Part shown: positions 1 through 9,827 of the stretch, piece after piece
Position numbering within the stretch: position 1 is the stretch's first letter
Layout of the letters: every line of letters begins with the position of its first letter
Made by a program: the position numbers and the translations under genes
NCBI GenBank assembly: GCA_022009855.1
Contig: CP091727.1
Location: 1,550,001-1,614,000, forward strand
DNA: 64,000 nt
Origin: Lentisphaeria bacterium
Lineage (GTDB): Bacteria; Verrucomicrobiota; Lentisphaeria; Victivallales; Victivallaceae
Direction: 5' to 3'
Notes under the pieces: model-generated
Told to the model about the DNA's origin: nothing
Database searches by the model: none
What the model saw: only the letters and a program-made list of their open reading frames with translations

Positions 1-1
1 G

Positions 2-697
2 AAATATGAAGCGCAGCTGCCGAAATTCAGCAACGAGGGACGTCCGGACGTCGATTACGTGCTCACCACGGTTGAGCTTGCCTCGATGATCGAGTCGATG
101 GGAATCGAACTCAAGGAGCTGGAGCCGGAAGCCTTCGACATGCCGCTCGGTTTCTCTACCGGCGGTGGCGTCATCTTCGGTACGACTGGTGGCGTGATGG
201 AGGCTGCACTGCGGTTCGCGGTGGAAAAGGTCAGCGGAAAGACGCTGGAAGAGATCGATTTCCGTGAAGTGCGCGGGCTTGCTCCCCCGCAAGGAGGCTG
301 TGGTTGAGGTTGCCGGCAAAAGCTGCGGATTGCCGTGGTGCACGGTCTGGGCAACGCCCGGAAGCTGCTGGAGGACATCAAGGCGGGACGTGCGGAATTC
401 GACTTTGTCGAGGTGATGGCCTGTCCGGGCGGTTGTGTGGCCGGCGGCGGGCAGCCGATTTCTCACGAGGAGGGCTTCCGGTCCAAGCGAGCCTCCGGTC
501 TCTACGACACCGACAAGGAGCGTCAGGTGCAGAAGCCGCAGGACAACTTCTGGGTGGACAAGTGCTACGCGGAGAGCTTCGGCGGCCGTCCCGGATCGCA
601 CGAGGCGCACACCCGACTGCACACGCAGTATAAGAACCGCAGCCAGCTTTTCGATGCGAAGAGTCCGATCATGCACTCTCCTGAGGAAGGGGCCTGA
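2..697 (+). CDS. [FeFe]-hydrogenase large subunit, C-terminal part
   Basis: This is the 3' part of an iron-only hydrogenase catalytic subunit; the 5' end lies outside the window. Visible are the STGGGVIFG.TGGV region of the large-subunit C-terminal domain, the H-cluster motif MACPGGCVAGGGQP (about 408-452) and a small-subunit-like tail ending near 697. The reading frame is lost at the C-run near 273 and regained at the AAAA near 318, so two single-base shifts cancel; the corrected text reads PRKEAVVEVAGKKLRIAVVHG. The family makes or consumes H2 at the cytoplasmic H-cluster. In gut Lentisphaerota this would usually be a fermentative, NAD(P)H- or ferredoxin-linked enzyme, which is inference here. 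It is followed immediately by a small ferredoxin-like gene and a terminator, so it closes an operon. Confidence 0.9.
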
Positions 698-948
698 CGA
701 TCTGCGTCACCATCTGCACGAAGCAGAAGGAGTGCCCGGGCCAGCAGCTGCTGGGCAAGATTGTGGAATTCGTCAAGGAACGTGGACTCACGGAGAAGGT
801 CAACATTGAAGCGGCGTTCAGTTCGCGTCCGGAAGCGGATGGAACCATCGCGGTGACGGTGAGCGACATTGTGATTCCGCGCAACGATTCGGTTGAACAG
901 ACGCTCAAGTCGGTCAAACAGGCGATCGAATCGACGGTTTCGAAGTAA
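694..948 (+). CDS. small thioredoxin-like [2Fe-2S] ferredoxin-type protein, hydrogenase-linked
   Basis: The product is about 84 residues, starting TICVTICTKQKECPGQQLL and ending TLKSVKQAIESTVSK. The size, the cysteine-rich N-terminus and the position after a hydrogenase gene fit the small thioredoxin-fold [2Fe-2S] proteins encoded in NADH-dependent [FeFe]-hydrogenase operons. No ATG is available after the in-frame stop at 682-684. The likely start is the CTG at 694, overlapping the hydrogenase stop as CTGA. The C-terminal pair of cluster cysteines normal for this fold is not present (the region reads EAAFSSRPEADGT), so cluster binding is doubtful or the sequence is altered. Confidence 0.6.
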   Translation: MTICVTICTKQKECPGQQLLGKIVEFVKERGLTEKVNIEAAFSSRPEADGTIAVTVSDIVIPRNDSVEQTLKSVKQAIESTVSK

Positions 949-970
949 TTCGATATCGCAGAGTTGCAGC

Positions 971-1005
971 AATCCCCCGGGAGGCGTTTCCCGGGGGATT
1001 TTTTT
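971..1005 (+). terminator. rho-independent terminator of the hydrogenase operon
   Basis: A 12-bp GC-rich stem (ATCCCCCGGGA, loop GGCG, TCCCGGGGGAT) is followed directly by seven T residues. It sits 22 bases after the last hydrogenase-operon stop codon. Confidence 0.9.
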
Positions 1006-1020
1006 AGCGCGTTTATCGCT

Positions 1021-1268
1021 GCGAGCGCATGTGAGAGAACTGCTTTGAATTGCAACAAAACTCCTGTCTTCTCACGTGCACAAGCGCGGTGAGCGCCGCG
1101 AGCGCATGTGAGAGGACTGCTTTGAATTGCAACAAAACTCCTGTCTTCTCACGTGCACAAGCGCGGTGAGCGCCGCGAGCGCATGTGAGAGGACTGCTTT
1201 GAATTGCAACAAAACTCCTGTCTTCTCACGTGCACAAGCGCGGTGAGCGCCGCGAGCGCATGTGAGAG
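1021..1268. repeat. 77-bp tandem repeat, three full units plus partial
   Basis: The unit starts GCGAGCGCATGTGAGAG and recurs at 1021, 1098, 1175 and 1252, an exact 77-bp period. Units are nearly identical (one A/G change after GAGAG). Each contains TTGAATTGCAACAAAACTCC and CTCACGTGCACAAGCGCGG. The fourth unit runs into the dispersed repeat that follows. There are no spacers, so this is not a CRISPR array. The unit's head also heads the copy at 9.84 kb, where it is not amplified. Confidence 0.9.
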
Positions 1269-1750
1269 AACTGCTTTGCGGAACGCAAAGCAGCAAGGAG
1301 CGATTGCGACGCAGTCGAACGGAGTCGAGCGGAGCCGCTCCGGCGATTGAGGAGTTGGCGGGCGAAGCCCGACAAGTAAAACCCGCAGGGCCGCGTGCGG
1401 ATCAGTATCAACCCGGTTCAGACTTCTCACGGGCGAAGAGGTCCGGAGGGAGACCGGCCCTCCGGCTCCCACGAGCAACATTTTCTCACAGAAGATCAGC
1501 CAGCCGCCTCCATACCGACTACGCACTACAGAAGTCGGAATTTCTCGCCTCGGCACTGTCTTCTCCCATCGAAGAGGTCTGGAGGGCGCCCGGCCCTCCG
1601 GCTCCCACGACCGGAAAACTCACCGCGGCAGCCTGCATATCTCCCCCGCTCCCGACCACGTACCACAGAAGTCGGAATTTCCCGCCTCGGCACTGTCTTC
1701 TCCCATCGAAGAGGTCTGGAGGGCGCCCGGCCCTCCGGCTCCCCTGAGCA
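1262..1750. repeat. dispersed GC-rich intergenic repeat, locus 1 (modules A, B x3, C x2)
   Basis: Module A (about 1262-1418) contains the small hairpins GCTTTGCGGAACGCAAAGC, GGAGCCGCTCC and CGGGCGAAGCCCG. Module B is the stem GGAGGGCGCCCGGCCCTCC (about 1437, 1565 and 1705; the first is a variant, GGAGGGAGACCGGCCCTCC). Module C contains ACAGAAGTCGGAATT (about 1515 and 1660). The same modules recur near 9.9-10.3, 10.65-10.87 and 13.66-13.77 kb, always between genes. No protein is supported. Such arrays are usually REP/BIME-like; function unknown. Confidence 0.85.
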
Positions 1751-1922
1751 TCAAACCTCTGCGAAAGTACAGCACAGCCTCCTCTTCATTCCGATCTTGT
1801 TCCGCAAACAGTTGAGTTTTGTAATATCAGTTTGAACGTGTTATATTATCAGAGCCGAATGAATTGAAATGAATCTGACGAAACAGGGAGAAACGGTTTG
1901 ACAAGGAACCGGGGAAAAGAAG

Positions 1923-2906
1923 ATGGAATGTCGCTTTTCGTTTGAAACCGCTGCGCCGGGAGAATGGGTTTCAGATGGATCATTACTGGGTTTGGTGCGG
2001 GAGTCCTGTCGCAGATCCTGTTCGTGGATATCATCTTTACGCTTCCCGCTGGAGTATGGATTACCCGATGTATATCGGTTATCTGCTTCATTCCGAGATT
2101 GTTCGTGCATATTCTCCGGTTATGGAGGGGCCGTTTACCTACTGTGAAACGGTGCTCCCGACCGGGAATTCCGCGGACTGGAATGGACGGATGGCACATA
2201 ATCCGCGGGTGATTCAATATGGGAACCGGTGGCTGCTCTATTACATCGGTCTCTCCTATTCCGGAGAGGGGGAGGTGACGAAGAGCTTTGCGGACCGGAT
2301 TTACGGGAGAATTCGGATCGGGTTGGCGGAGGCGGATTCGCCGGCTGGTCCGTGGCGGTCGCTGCCGGAGCCGATATTGAATCCACTCCCGGGGAGTTGG
2401 GATGCCGCAGTGGTGACCAATCCGGCACCGTGCGTGACGCCGGACAAACGGATTTTTCTCTACTATCGGAGCAATACGCCGCAGGGACTGCGGATCGGAC
2501 TTGCGGTGGCGGATACGCCGGAAGGGCCATATCGTCGAGTAGTCGATCATCCGGTGCTCAATTTTCACGTGGAGGACCCGTTTGTCTGGCATGACGGAGA
2601 AAAATTTCTGATGATCGCCAAAGATGTTTCCGGCACATTGTGCGGAGAGCGGATTGCGGGGGCGTATTTTGAATCCAGGAACGGCATTGACTGGAAAGTC
2701 GGAGTTCCCCCAAGGCATATTCACGTACGGTGCGATATGCGGATGGGCACGAGGAGACGCTGGGCTGCCTGGAACGGCCTTCTCTTCTGTTCGACGAGCG
2801 GGGACACGCGGTCTGCCTTTATGGCGCGGTCGGGCGTGGCGGCGTCAGTTTCCATCATATCACGCAGAGCTGGAATCTGGCTCTGCCGATCCGTGAGGAA
2901 GGTTGA
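1923..2906 (+). CDS. glycoside hydrolase, five-bladed beta-propeller (GH43/GH130-like)
   Basis: The reconstructed product is about 328 residues, a likely cytoplasmic glycosidase or phosphorylase-type enzyme. Propeller signatures include WVWCGSPV near the N-terminus, HNPRVIQYGNRWLLYYIG, FLYYRSNTPQGLRIGLAVAD and VEDPFVWHDGEKF, where the acidic residues of ED/D are typical catalytic or binding positions. The start is ATG 1923 (MECRFS), with a frame change at the TTT near 1941 into LKPLRRENGF. A second break at the C-run near 2707 leads to the true C-terminus KAYSRTVRYADGHEETLG...LPIREEG. There is no signal peptide. It lies 2 bases before the FAD-oxidoreductase, so the two form an operon. Substrate cannot be told from sequence. 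Confidence 0.8.
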
Positions 2907-2908
2907 GA

Positions 2909-4173
2909 ATGGATGAAATTGACGTACTGGTGGTTGGAGGCGGTCCGGCGGGGGGTGACGGCGGCGACGGAGGCGGCCCGCAGCGGTTGCAGAACCATGC
3001 TGGTGGAAGCCGGGAGCTGCTGTGGTGGAGCGATTTCCAGGAACGGTATTTTCAATGCCGCCTATTTCAGGGCGAAAGGTCGCCAGATTGTCGGAGGGAT
3101 TGGCTGGGAGCTGGCGCAGGAGTGTGTCGCTTTGTCCGACGGAAAAATGCCGGGGCCTGAGGAGCATACGCCGAACCGTCCCGGGGCGCCGGTGGTGCTT
3201 CCGGGAATGGTGTTTGCCATGCTGGCCGAGGAAAAATTTCTTGCGGCCGGCGGGGAGCTTGCATACGGTCTGATTCCTCTTCAGGTGAAGTTCGACGGGA
3301 AACGCTGGTTGACGGATCTTGCCGGTAAGCTCTGTCAGCGCCGGATTGTGGCGACGCAGGTGGTTGACTGCACCGGAGATGCGTCGATTGTCCGCATGGC
3401 GGGCGGCGCGTGCATGAGAAGCGAACCGCGACAGCCGGGAACGTTGACGTTTCATCTGACGGGGTATGATCCGGAGAAACTGGATGCGGAGGCGCTGGAA
3501 CTCGCCTATCGCGAAGCGCTGGCTTGCCATGAACTGCAACCGGGCGATTTCTGTTTTGAGGATAAGCCGTTTGTTGAATACCTCCGTCGGCGTGGCGGGA
3601 ATTGTCAGCATATTTTTAATGCGGACTCTTCCGACGCCATAACGCAGTCCGATGCGGATGTACAGGGGCGGCAGCGGCTGTTGAAAATGCTGCGCTTTCT
3701 CCGTCGTCAGCCGGGGCTGGAACATTGTGTTCTTCAGGACTGCTGTGAAACGACGGGGATTCGGGAGAGCTGGCGGATCGTCGGTCGTCACTGCATCACG
3801 GCGGAGGAGTATCTGAGCGGAAAACAGTATGAGGATGCGGTCGCGCTGACCTATTACTACATCGATATCCACCATGAGCGGGGGATCGAGTATCAATTTC
3901 TCAGAGATGGAGTATTCCCGGAGATTCCACTGGGGGCGCTTCTGCCGGAGCAGCTGCCGAATCTGCTCTGTGCAGGGAAGGCGCTCTGCTGTGATGAACG
4001 GGCATTTTCCGCGCTGCGGGTAGAGGCCTCCTGCATGGCGATGGGGCAGGCCGCGGGAGCGGCGGCGGCGCAGGCGGTTTCCGGAAGGCGTGTCTCCGGA
4101 TCGGATCGCTCTCGACCGTCTTCGACAGACCTTGAAATCACACGGCGCCGTCCTCCCCGACCGTTTCAATTGA
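2909..4173 (+). CDS. FAD-dependent oxidoreductase (FAD_oxidored, PF12831-like)
   Basis: The N-terminal Rossmann motif DVLVVGGGPAG is followed, after a frame break at the six-G run (about 2949-2954), by VTAATEAARSGCRTMLVE. Further FAD-family features are VDCTGDASIVRMAGG (about residue 160), CCETTGIRESWRIVG, and the C-terminal FAD-contact block LLCAGKALCCDERAFSALRVEASCMAMGQAAG. A third-quarter shift near 4075 gives the natural end SPDRIALDRLRQTLKSHG...DRFN; the frame used just downstream is not coding. The family oxidises sugars or sugar-derived alcohols with FAD. Together with the upstream glycosidase it suggests an oxidation step on released sugar. Length of about 421 residues is normal. Confidence 0.85.
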
Positions 4174-4188
4174 GCTTCTTTCCGCAGC

Positions 4189-4210
4189 GACTCTCCGGGG
4201 GCGGAGAGTC
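4189..4210 (+). terminator. stem-loop after the oxidoreductase
   Basis: A perfect 9-bp stem GACTCTCCG / CGGAGAGTC has a G4 loop and begins 16 bases after the stop. No T-run follows, so it may be an mRNA 3'-end stabiliser rather than an intrinsic terminator. Confidence 0.5.
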
Positions 4211-4620
4211 ACAGGGAGAGCAAATGGAGCTGCAACCGATCGCTTTGTGCGGTCCAGTGTCCGGATGCTGTGAGGGAACGGCCTCCAATGGAGCGAAAAA
4301 CCGGAATTATATCAATCTCTGCGATGAGCCGGTCGGAGTTTGCTGCGAAAGCGGAGAGATGAGGCTTCAGCTTCAATTGACTTTGCCTGCGGCAATTTCC
4401 GATGGCGAAGCGGGAACCGGGAATCTTCCCGAATCCGGGCGAACTTCAAGTTCAAAATTGTCTGCCGGTTTTTCAGAAAAAAAGCTGGTTTATCTGCAAG
4501 GATAAGTCCGGTGCAAGGCAGTCCCCAGGAGAAAATACTGGCCCGCCCTCCTCCTTGACGGATGGGGCGGCAGACCGTCGGCTGGGAGGTTGACTCTGCC
4601 TTGCCGTGCATCTGTAAATT
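4211..4620. other. non-coding stretch
   Basis: About 410 bases between two convergent genes. The open frame running through it continues the oxidoreductase in a wrong frame and shows no family pattern. Nothing else is seen apart from the stem-loop at its left edge. Confidence 0.6.
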
Positions 4621-4625
4621 GCTGG

Positions 4626-5861
4626 TTACCAGGATAATTTTCGGAAATCCGGTATCCGGTGGAGCGTTACCAGATTTCCGTTGTGAGCGCTGCTGGCTTC
4701 GCTGTCCCCGGAGCGGCTGAGCACCAGCAGATCCTCCCCATCGATCAGCAGCGACGCGTAATGGCGCGACGCTTTCTCATCCTGCCCGCTGGCGACCAGA
4801 CCGGCAAAACTCCAATCCACCAGATTTCGCGAAAAGTACAGCACCAGCCGCCGCCGCTCGTTATTGGGGAGGTTGACGCGTTGTTCATCCAGGAGTTCCG
4901 GACGGGTCATGCTGTCGGTGCTCTGCGTGGCAATCAGCCAGTAGAGACGCGAAACTTCGTCGTAGACAATCTGAAATTTCATCTGTCCGCCCGGAAAGGG
5001 CAGAAAGAGAAACGGCGCACCGCCCGGAGTCGTGAAGGTGTCGATTTCGAGCGCTCCATCGGACCGCTCCCGCCCGCGCAGCATCGTTGCCAAATTGGTC
5101 GTGCCGGAGTGCAGCCGCGAAAGCAGAACCACCGTACGTTCCTCCGGATCGTAGAAATGATGCCGGGGGTCGTAAATTCGCAACACGTTCGTCTCGAGAT
5201 TCCCCGGTTCGCCGCAGTAACGCGGATCGGCAACTCCGGGGCACTGATCGCCGGTCGGATAAAACGGCATTCCAAACGACTGCGGCAACGTTACTTCCCG
5301 ATCGAAGCGCCACTCCGGAGAGAAACGCCAGCTTTCCGGGCGCGTCAGGTCGCTCTCCCGGTCGGCGGCCATCAGCACCAGCGATACATCCGGCCACGTT
5401 CTGCGTTCCAGCGCGGCCTCCATCACCAGATAAATCCGGTCATTGTGGACATCGATCGTACAGCCGCTCTGATGCCAGTGTCGACTGCCTTCAAGGACAG
5501 TCGGTTCACTCCAGTGTTCTCCGCTGTCTTCCGAGGATGAGATCAGCATTCTACCGCTGTGACCGAGCAGGTAGAGCCGCCTGCCGGCGCGAAAGATTCT
5601 GGCGTGAAGCATTCCGATGTCGGCCGCCGGCCGCCAGCTTTGCCGTGATCGTCGGAGAGGAAGATCTTCGTCTGATTGCCGAGCCTGAAATCCCCGTAGT
5701 CGGACTTCGGCCCGGGGGAGTTTCCCCACACCTTTCCCTCCCAGGTCAAAGCTTGCCAGCAGTCGTCCGCCGAATCCGCGGGCGAGAAACGGGGTGTAAC
5801 AAAAGATTCCCTGCGGATCGGGGGATCGGTAAAGTGTGCATTCCGTCGCAATAGGTCGCAT
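4626..5861 (-). CDS. sialidase-like (BNR/neuraminidase superfamily) protein
   Basis: The product is about 411 residues, a six-bladed propeller protein of the sialidase superfamily. Visible are repeated blade strands with S-x-D-x-G-x-x-W signatures (ISSSEDSGEHWSEPTVL; FLSDDHGKSWRPAADIG after frame correction), WHQSGCTIDVHNDRIYLVMEA and a late RRLVLYFSRNLVDWSFAGLV. No signal peptide is present, so it is probably cytoplasmic or needs another start. The frame is lost near 5745 and regained near 5638; the other frame reads KVWGNSPGPKSDYGDF. The ATG lies 6 bases after the stop of the upstream lyase-glycosidase gene, so they share an operon. It may act on sialylated or other acidic glycans; proximity to a NanA/DapA-type lyase supports this, but substrate is inference. 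Confidence 0.75.
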   Translation of the reverse strand: MRPIATECTLYRSPDPQGIFCYTPFLARGFGGRLLASFDLGGKGVGKLPRAEVRLRGFQARQSDEDLPLRRSRQSWRPAADIGMLHARIFRAGRRLYLLGHSGRMLISSSEDSGEHWSEPTVLEGSRHWHQSGCTIDVHNDRIYLVMEAALERRTWPDVSLVLMAADRESDLTRPESWRFSPEWRFDREVTLPQSFGMPFYPTGDQCPGVADPRYCGEPGNLETNVLRIYDPRHHFYDPEERTVVLLSRLHSGTTNLATMLRGRERSDGALEIDTFTTPGGAPFLFLPFPGGQMKFQIVYDEVSRLYWLIATQSTDSMTRPELLDEQRVNLPNNERRRLVLYFSRNLVDWSFAGLVASGQDEKASRHYASLLIDGEDLLVLSRSGDSEASSAHNGNLVTLHRIPDFRKLSW

Positions 5862-5867
5862 AATTGA

Positions 5868-8621
5868 TCAGACTCCGATAAAATGAGGTTGGAGAACGGG
5901 GTGTTGCATTGTAGTATTCTGAGGCACGTAACATCTGGGAAAACGCTCTTTCAACTCCGGTCCGCCGAAGATCGGAGCTATGGAGCCGTAGCGGAGAATC
6001 CGCCATTCCCGGCGGCATCCCCGGAGTCGCTCCGGAATCTCCCAGACAAAGGGCGGCCATAACCGTATTCCGAGCGATTCGCCGTCGAGCAGAATTTCCG
6101 TTGCCATGCCGTCGGTTTCCCAGCTCCACTCCGGTCGCCGCGGCGGGAATCTCCCCGAAGCCGGTCTGAATCCGCGTTCCGGCATAATGGTCGAGCCCGC
6201 TGCCGTCGAAGCGTTCCGGACCGAGGAGCGCCGGGGCGTCAAAGGCAAAGTCGCCGCCAATCCAGAGTGCCGGCAGAAAGCAGAACCGATCCGGTTCGCC
6301 AGTCAGCTGCAGCCGATGCGGCCCCGGCGCGACCGAGAATTCCGGACTGCGTCGATACAATCCACCGAAGCCGGGACCAAGTTCCGGTGACGGCGTTTCT
6401 GCATCGACCGGCGAACCGTCGAACCGGACCGCGACTCCGGTTCGGAAATAGAGTCGGAACGAAATTCCCGCAGAGACCCGGAATCGGAATTCGCCCGCCT
6501 CGTTCCACTCCGGTCGGACCAGGTTCAGGCGGTCCCGGTTCACCCGAACTTCGCTCAGTGGCGGAGCCGACGGGAAAAAGCGGCGTTCGCGCCCGGCCAG
6601 GGTAAACGGAATCTCCCCCCCGTTGCGCCGGAGAAGCAGCCGTCGCCCCGTCTCCTGCTCGGTCAGGTCCAGAATGGCGATGCTGCCGTCGGCGAACTCC
6701 CGTACCAGCAGCGAATCCGCTTTCTTTCCTTCCGGCGTGACGACCGTGACCGACTGCGGATAGCGTTTGTGCAGCAGCTCCGCCAGCGCCGGCAGACTGT
6801 CCAGCATCAGACCGGCCCGTTCCAGCCTGATCCCGGAGGCGGACGGGGTGATCACTTCGCGATCCTCGTCTCCGGCAGCTTCCTCAGGGGCGATCAGATG
6901 CCATGGATACTGTTCGCATATGAGCAGCCGCAGCAGGTCCCCGGGATCGCTGCCGTCTCGCAGGATAACGGATGGCAAAGCTGCCTGGCGCGGGCTTCTT
7001 CCGCGCCAGAACCGCCGCTTTTGCCGCATCTTCGGTGAGCTCTCCCATCACCCGGAACCAGGGCTGGTCGGGGGTGAAGGGGTTGAACCAGCGCTCTTTT
7101 TCGGCGTTTCCCGGAAGTCGACCGGACTGATCGCCAGCACGTAGTGGTCGATGCCGAACAGCGCCGCCAGCGAAATCATCTGTCGCAGTTTTGCCGGCGG
7201 TATGTCGGCGGGCCCGAGTGCGAAGAGCTCGGCCAGGGCTCCATTTTTCCGCCGTTCCGCTCCGTATCGGGCGGTGCCGAAGGTCAGCCACTCTATCGAT
7301 TCCGGCGTGACCAGGGTGCGGATTTCATCTACGCCCGGCAGCGACAGGCCGGTCACTGCCAGCAGCGGATCTCCGTTGAAACGATTGGCTTCGGGAGCGA
7401 TGCCCTCCGCGTTCAGGTGGCCGGTAAAAAGAAGCTTGTGGTGATCGCACCACGCCCTGATCCGATCAAAAAGACCGTCCGGAACCGTTTCCCGATCAGT
7501 GGATAATAAAATTCCGGCAGAATTCCCTCTTCGATCGTACGTCCGCTCGCCGCCCTGTAGTCGTCTTCCACGCCAGGGTACCAGGGGTAGAAACGGCTCT
7601 CCCCCTCTCCGGTTTCGATGTAGTTGCCCGCATAGCCGGGGGGAGGGCTCGTCGGTGAAGATGCCGCGGATGAGTCCTCCGAAATATTTCCCCAGCCGGG
7701 CCGCATAGCGGTCGTGAGTGAGTTCGAGGAACAGTTCCACCGCTTCGGGGCGAAGCAGATTGGGAAAGCGGGGATTGCGTTCGACCCGGCAGCAGTTGCG
7801 GATTGCCAGCCCTGATTCATGCAGAAACTGTTTGGAATAACGCGGATACTTGAACTCGACATGACGTTGGAGCAGATTGAAAATCTGCTGAAGCTTTTCC
7901 GCCCGCTCCGGTCGGGTGGCGAACGATTCGAACATTTCAACCAGCATTTCAGGATAGAAATTGGCTGAAATGCCGCAGTAACCATCCGCTCCCGCTTGAA
8001 GCGATGCCAGAAGCGTGGTGGTGTTTGCGTTGAAAACCCGCAGCCCGGTACCTCGACAGGCGTCGACTTTGCGGGCGATGACTTCAACGTCACAGGAGGT
8101 ATCTTTCAGGAAGAGCAAACGTCCCTTCGCCAGTCGGGTCAAACGGTGCAGCAGTTCCGGCGACAGCAGCCGGTGGTAGGGCGCCGGACATTCGTACAGG
8201 CCGAGGGGAATGCTGTCGGTCGCCGCCAGAAGTTTCCGAAAAGCGCATTCGAATATCGTTTCATCAGCATCTTCCGCAACCAGCTGGCAGCATGGGATCA
8301 CCACTGCGTCCACTCCTGTTGCGGCCATGTCGAAGACGGATTGCAACTTTTCCGCCTCGGAACTCCCCAGCCAGGCCGAGGCGACCACCGGAATACGGTT
8401 TCGGGCGACGTCGACGGCGACTTTGCAAGCTCCAGCCGTTCCGAGGCGGTCAATTGATAGAGTTCACTGCTCAAACAGACGGCAAAGAGTCCGTCAACGC
8501 CGTTGCCGATGTACCATTCCAGCAAATTGCGATAAGATGCAAAGTCGATCGCTCCGGTGTCGATAAACGGTGTCAGCACTACCGGCCAGATGCCGCGCCC
8601 GAGTTGTCTGTCATATTTCAT
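5868..8621 (-). CDS. DHDPS/N-acetylneuraminate lyase-type domain fused in frame to a family-unassigned glycoside hydrolase
   Basis: Residues 1 to about 275 are a class I aldolase of the DapA/NanA family: GIWPVVLTPFIDTGAIDF at the N-terminus, the Tyr in LYECPAPYHRLLS, and the Schiff-base Lys in FLKDTSCDV. Right after the lyase C-terminus (HESGLAIRNCCRVERNPRFP) the same frame continues into LLRPEAVELFLELTHDRYA and IRGIFTDEP. This is the middle of a large TIM-barrel glycosidase that goes on with ETVPDGLF, KLLFTGHLNAEG and a C-terminal beta domain. The usual N-terminal third of the glycosidase is absent. Start ATG 8621 has AAAGGA 7 bases upstream. At least six single-base shifts lie downstream (near 8430, 7643, 7490, 7107, 6975, 6135). 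It could be a true fusion, an in-frame deletion or an assembly collapse. The lyase would split a sugar acid into pyruvate and an aldehyde. Confidence 0.7.
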
Positions 8622-8654
8622 ACGATTCCTTTGTTTCATTGGTGACCGCTATAT

Positions 8655-8683
8655 ATTGTAGATAAAAACAACTGCAAAGGCAA
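8655..8683 (-). promoter_or_regulatory. sigma70-type promoter of the lyase-glycosidase operon
   Basis: On the minus strand, TTGCCT and TACAAT are separated by 17 bases and lie 34 bases upstream of the lyase start. It shares the intergenic region with the divergent AraC gene. Confidence 0.6.
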
Positions 8684-8693
8684 GAGGAAACGG

Positions 8694-8795
8694 TTTGCAA
8701 AAAGTAATTATATTTTTTGCATTTTATAAATGATATAGATGTAAATACAAGTTCTTTTTTAAAAATTCATGAAAATAATTGTTTTTTTGCAAAAT
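8694..8795. promoter_or_regulatory. candidate AraC operator repeats
   Basis: Three TTTGCA-A/T boxes (TTTGCAAAAA near 8694, TTTTTTGCATTTTA near 8716, TTTTTTTGCAAAATA near 8784) lie in the AT-rich divergent region. The spacing suits looping or activation by the adjacent AraC protein. This is inference from position only. Confidence 0.35.
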
Positions 8796-8812
8796 AAAGT
8801 ATATTGTTGGAT

Positions 8813-9726
8813 ATGGCCGGTGAACTGGAAAATCTGCGTGCAATGTGTGGCGTGCTCAAAGAGCCTCCCGATTACGTTCACGGCGTCGTCGGCGGATTGA
8901 ACCTGCTGCCGGACAGCATTCAGTTACTCCACCGTTACCCCGGTCGACGTATTTATCCGACTCGAAAGACTTCGCGGAGCATCATTCACGAACGTTATAC
9001 GCTCACCTGCAATCTGCATACGGAAGGGAGCGTTTGTGTCAACGAGCGTACCTATACCTTGCCGGAGGCGCGACTTTGACCTATCCCTATCAGCTTCACA
9101 GCTATGCGGTCGACCAAGATAACTTCGACTGGCTGGTAATCACTTTTCTGGCCACGGCGGAGATTCCCGCGGAGTTGATGTACCGAAGCACCCGGATGTC
9201 GGAGACGGCGCTCCATGTATTGAAGAGGCTGCTGGAGTTGTTCCCTGAGGCGGAGCGCCCGGATGCCCCGGTTGCGCTTCGTCACCAGATGCAGCATCTG
9301 ACCGCCGCGCTGCTCGGAGAACTTCTGCTCGAAAAGGAGTATCTTGATGTCAAACGGGAAAACAGTGGTCAGTCTCCTCATATTCTCCTGTTTGAGCAGG
9401 TGAACAGCGATATATTCAAACACCTTGCGGATCCTTCACTTTCCGTGAAAATGCTGGCGGAACGTCATCTCGTTTCTGCGACGGCGCTGACGCAGATCTT
9501 CCGTGAAATCACGAATCTTTCGCCGGGCAGATATATTCGCGAACTGCGAATACAAGTTGCCTGTAAACTGTTGTCGGCAGAGACCGTCACGATCGCCGAG
9601 GTAGCCGAACAAAGCGGATTTTCCTCGCTTGCGGTTTTTTCCCGCAGTTTCCACAATGAGACCGGTATGACGCCAAGTGAATTCATTCGCCGTGGCCGGA
9701 TGCGTCCGGAGGATTCATCCATTTAA
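8813..9726 (+). CDS. AraC family transcriptional regulator
   Basis: The product is about 304 residues. The C-terminal double helix-turn-helix is clear: LSVKMLAERHLVSATALTQIFR, then VTIAEVAEQSGFSSLAVFSRSF and the ending TGMTPSEFIRR. The N-terminal sensor half is an AraC-type cupin-like ligand domain (IIHERYTLTCNLHTEG). A single-base shift near 9066 splits the two halves; the corrected junction is TYTLPEA-ATLTYPYQLHSYAVD. Start ATG 8813 is chosen over an upstream TTG. It is divergent from the lyase-glycosidase-sialidase operon and probably activates it in response to a sugar. Confidence 0.85.
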
Positions 9727-9827
9727 AATCAGAGGCTCCGAGTGGCATGAGGGAAAGAGGCCGAACTTTCCCGTGAGCCCAGACGCGGTCATCGCCTCCC
9801 TCTCGACCTGGCCCTCGCTCATGTTAA

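Noticed and set aside
1021..1268. Possible CRISPR array
   Set aside because: Units are contiguous 77-bp tandems without variable spacers and no cas genes are present.
2721..4169. 482-codon minus-strand frame opposite the FAD-oxidoreductase
   Set aside because: Antisense shadow; the plus strand has the Rossmann and C-terminal FAD motifs.
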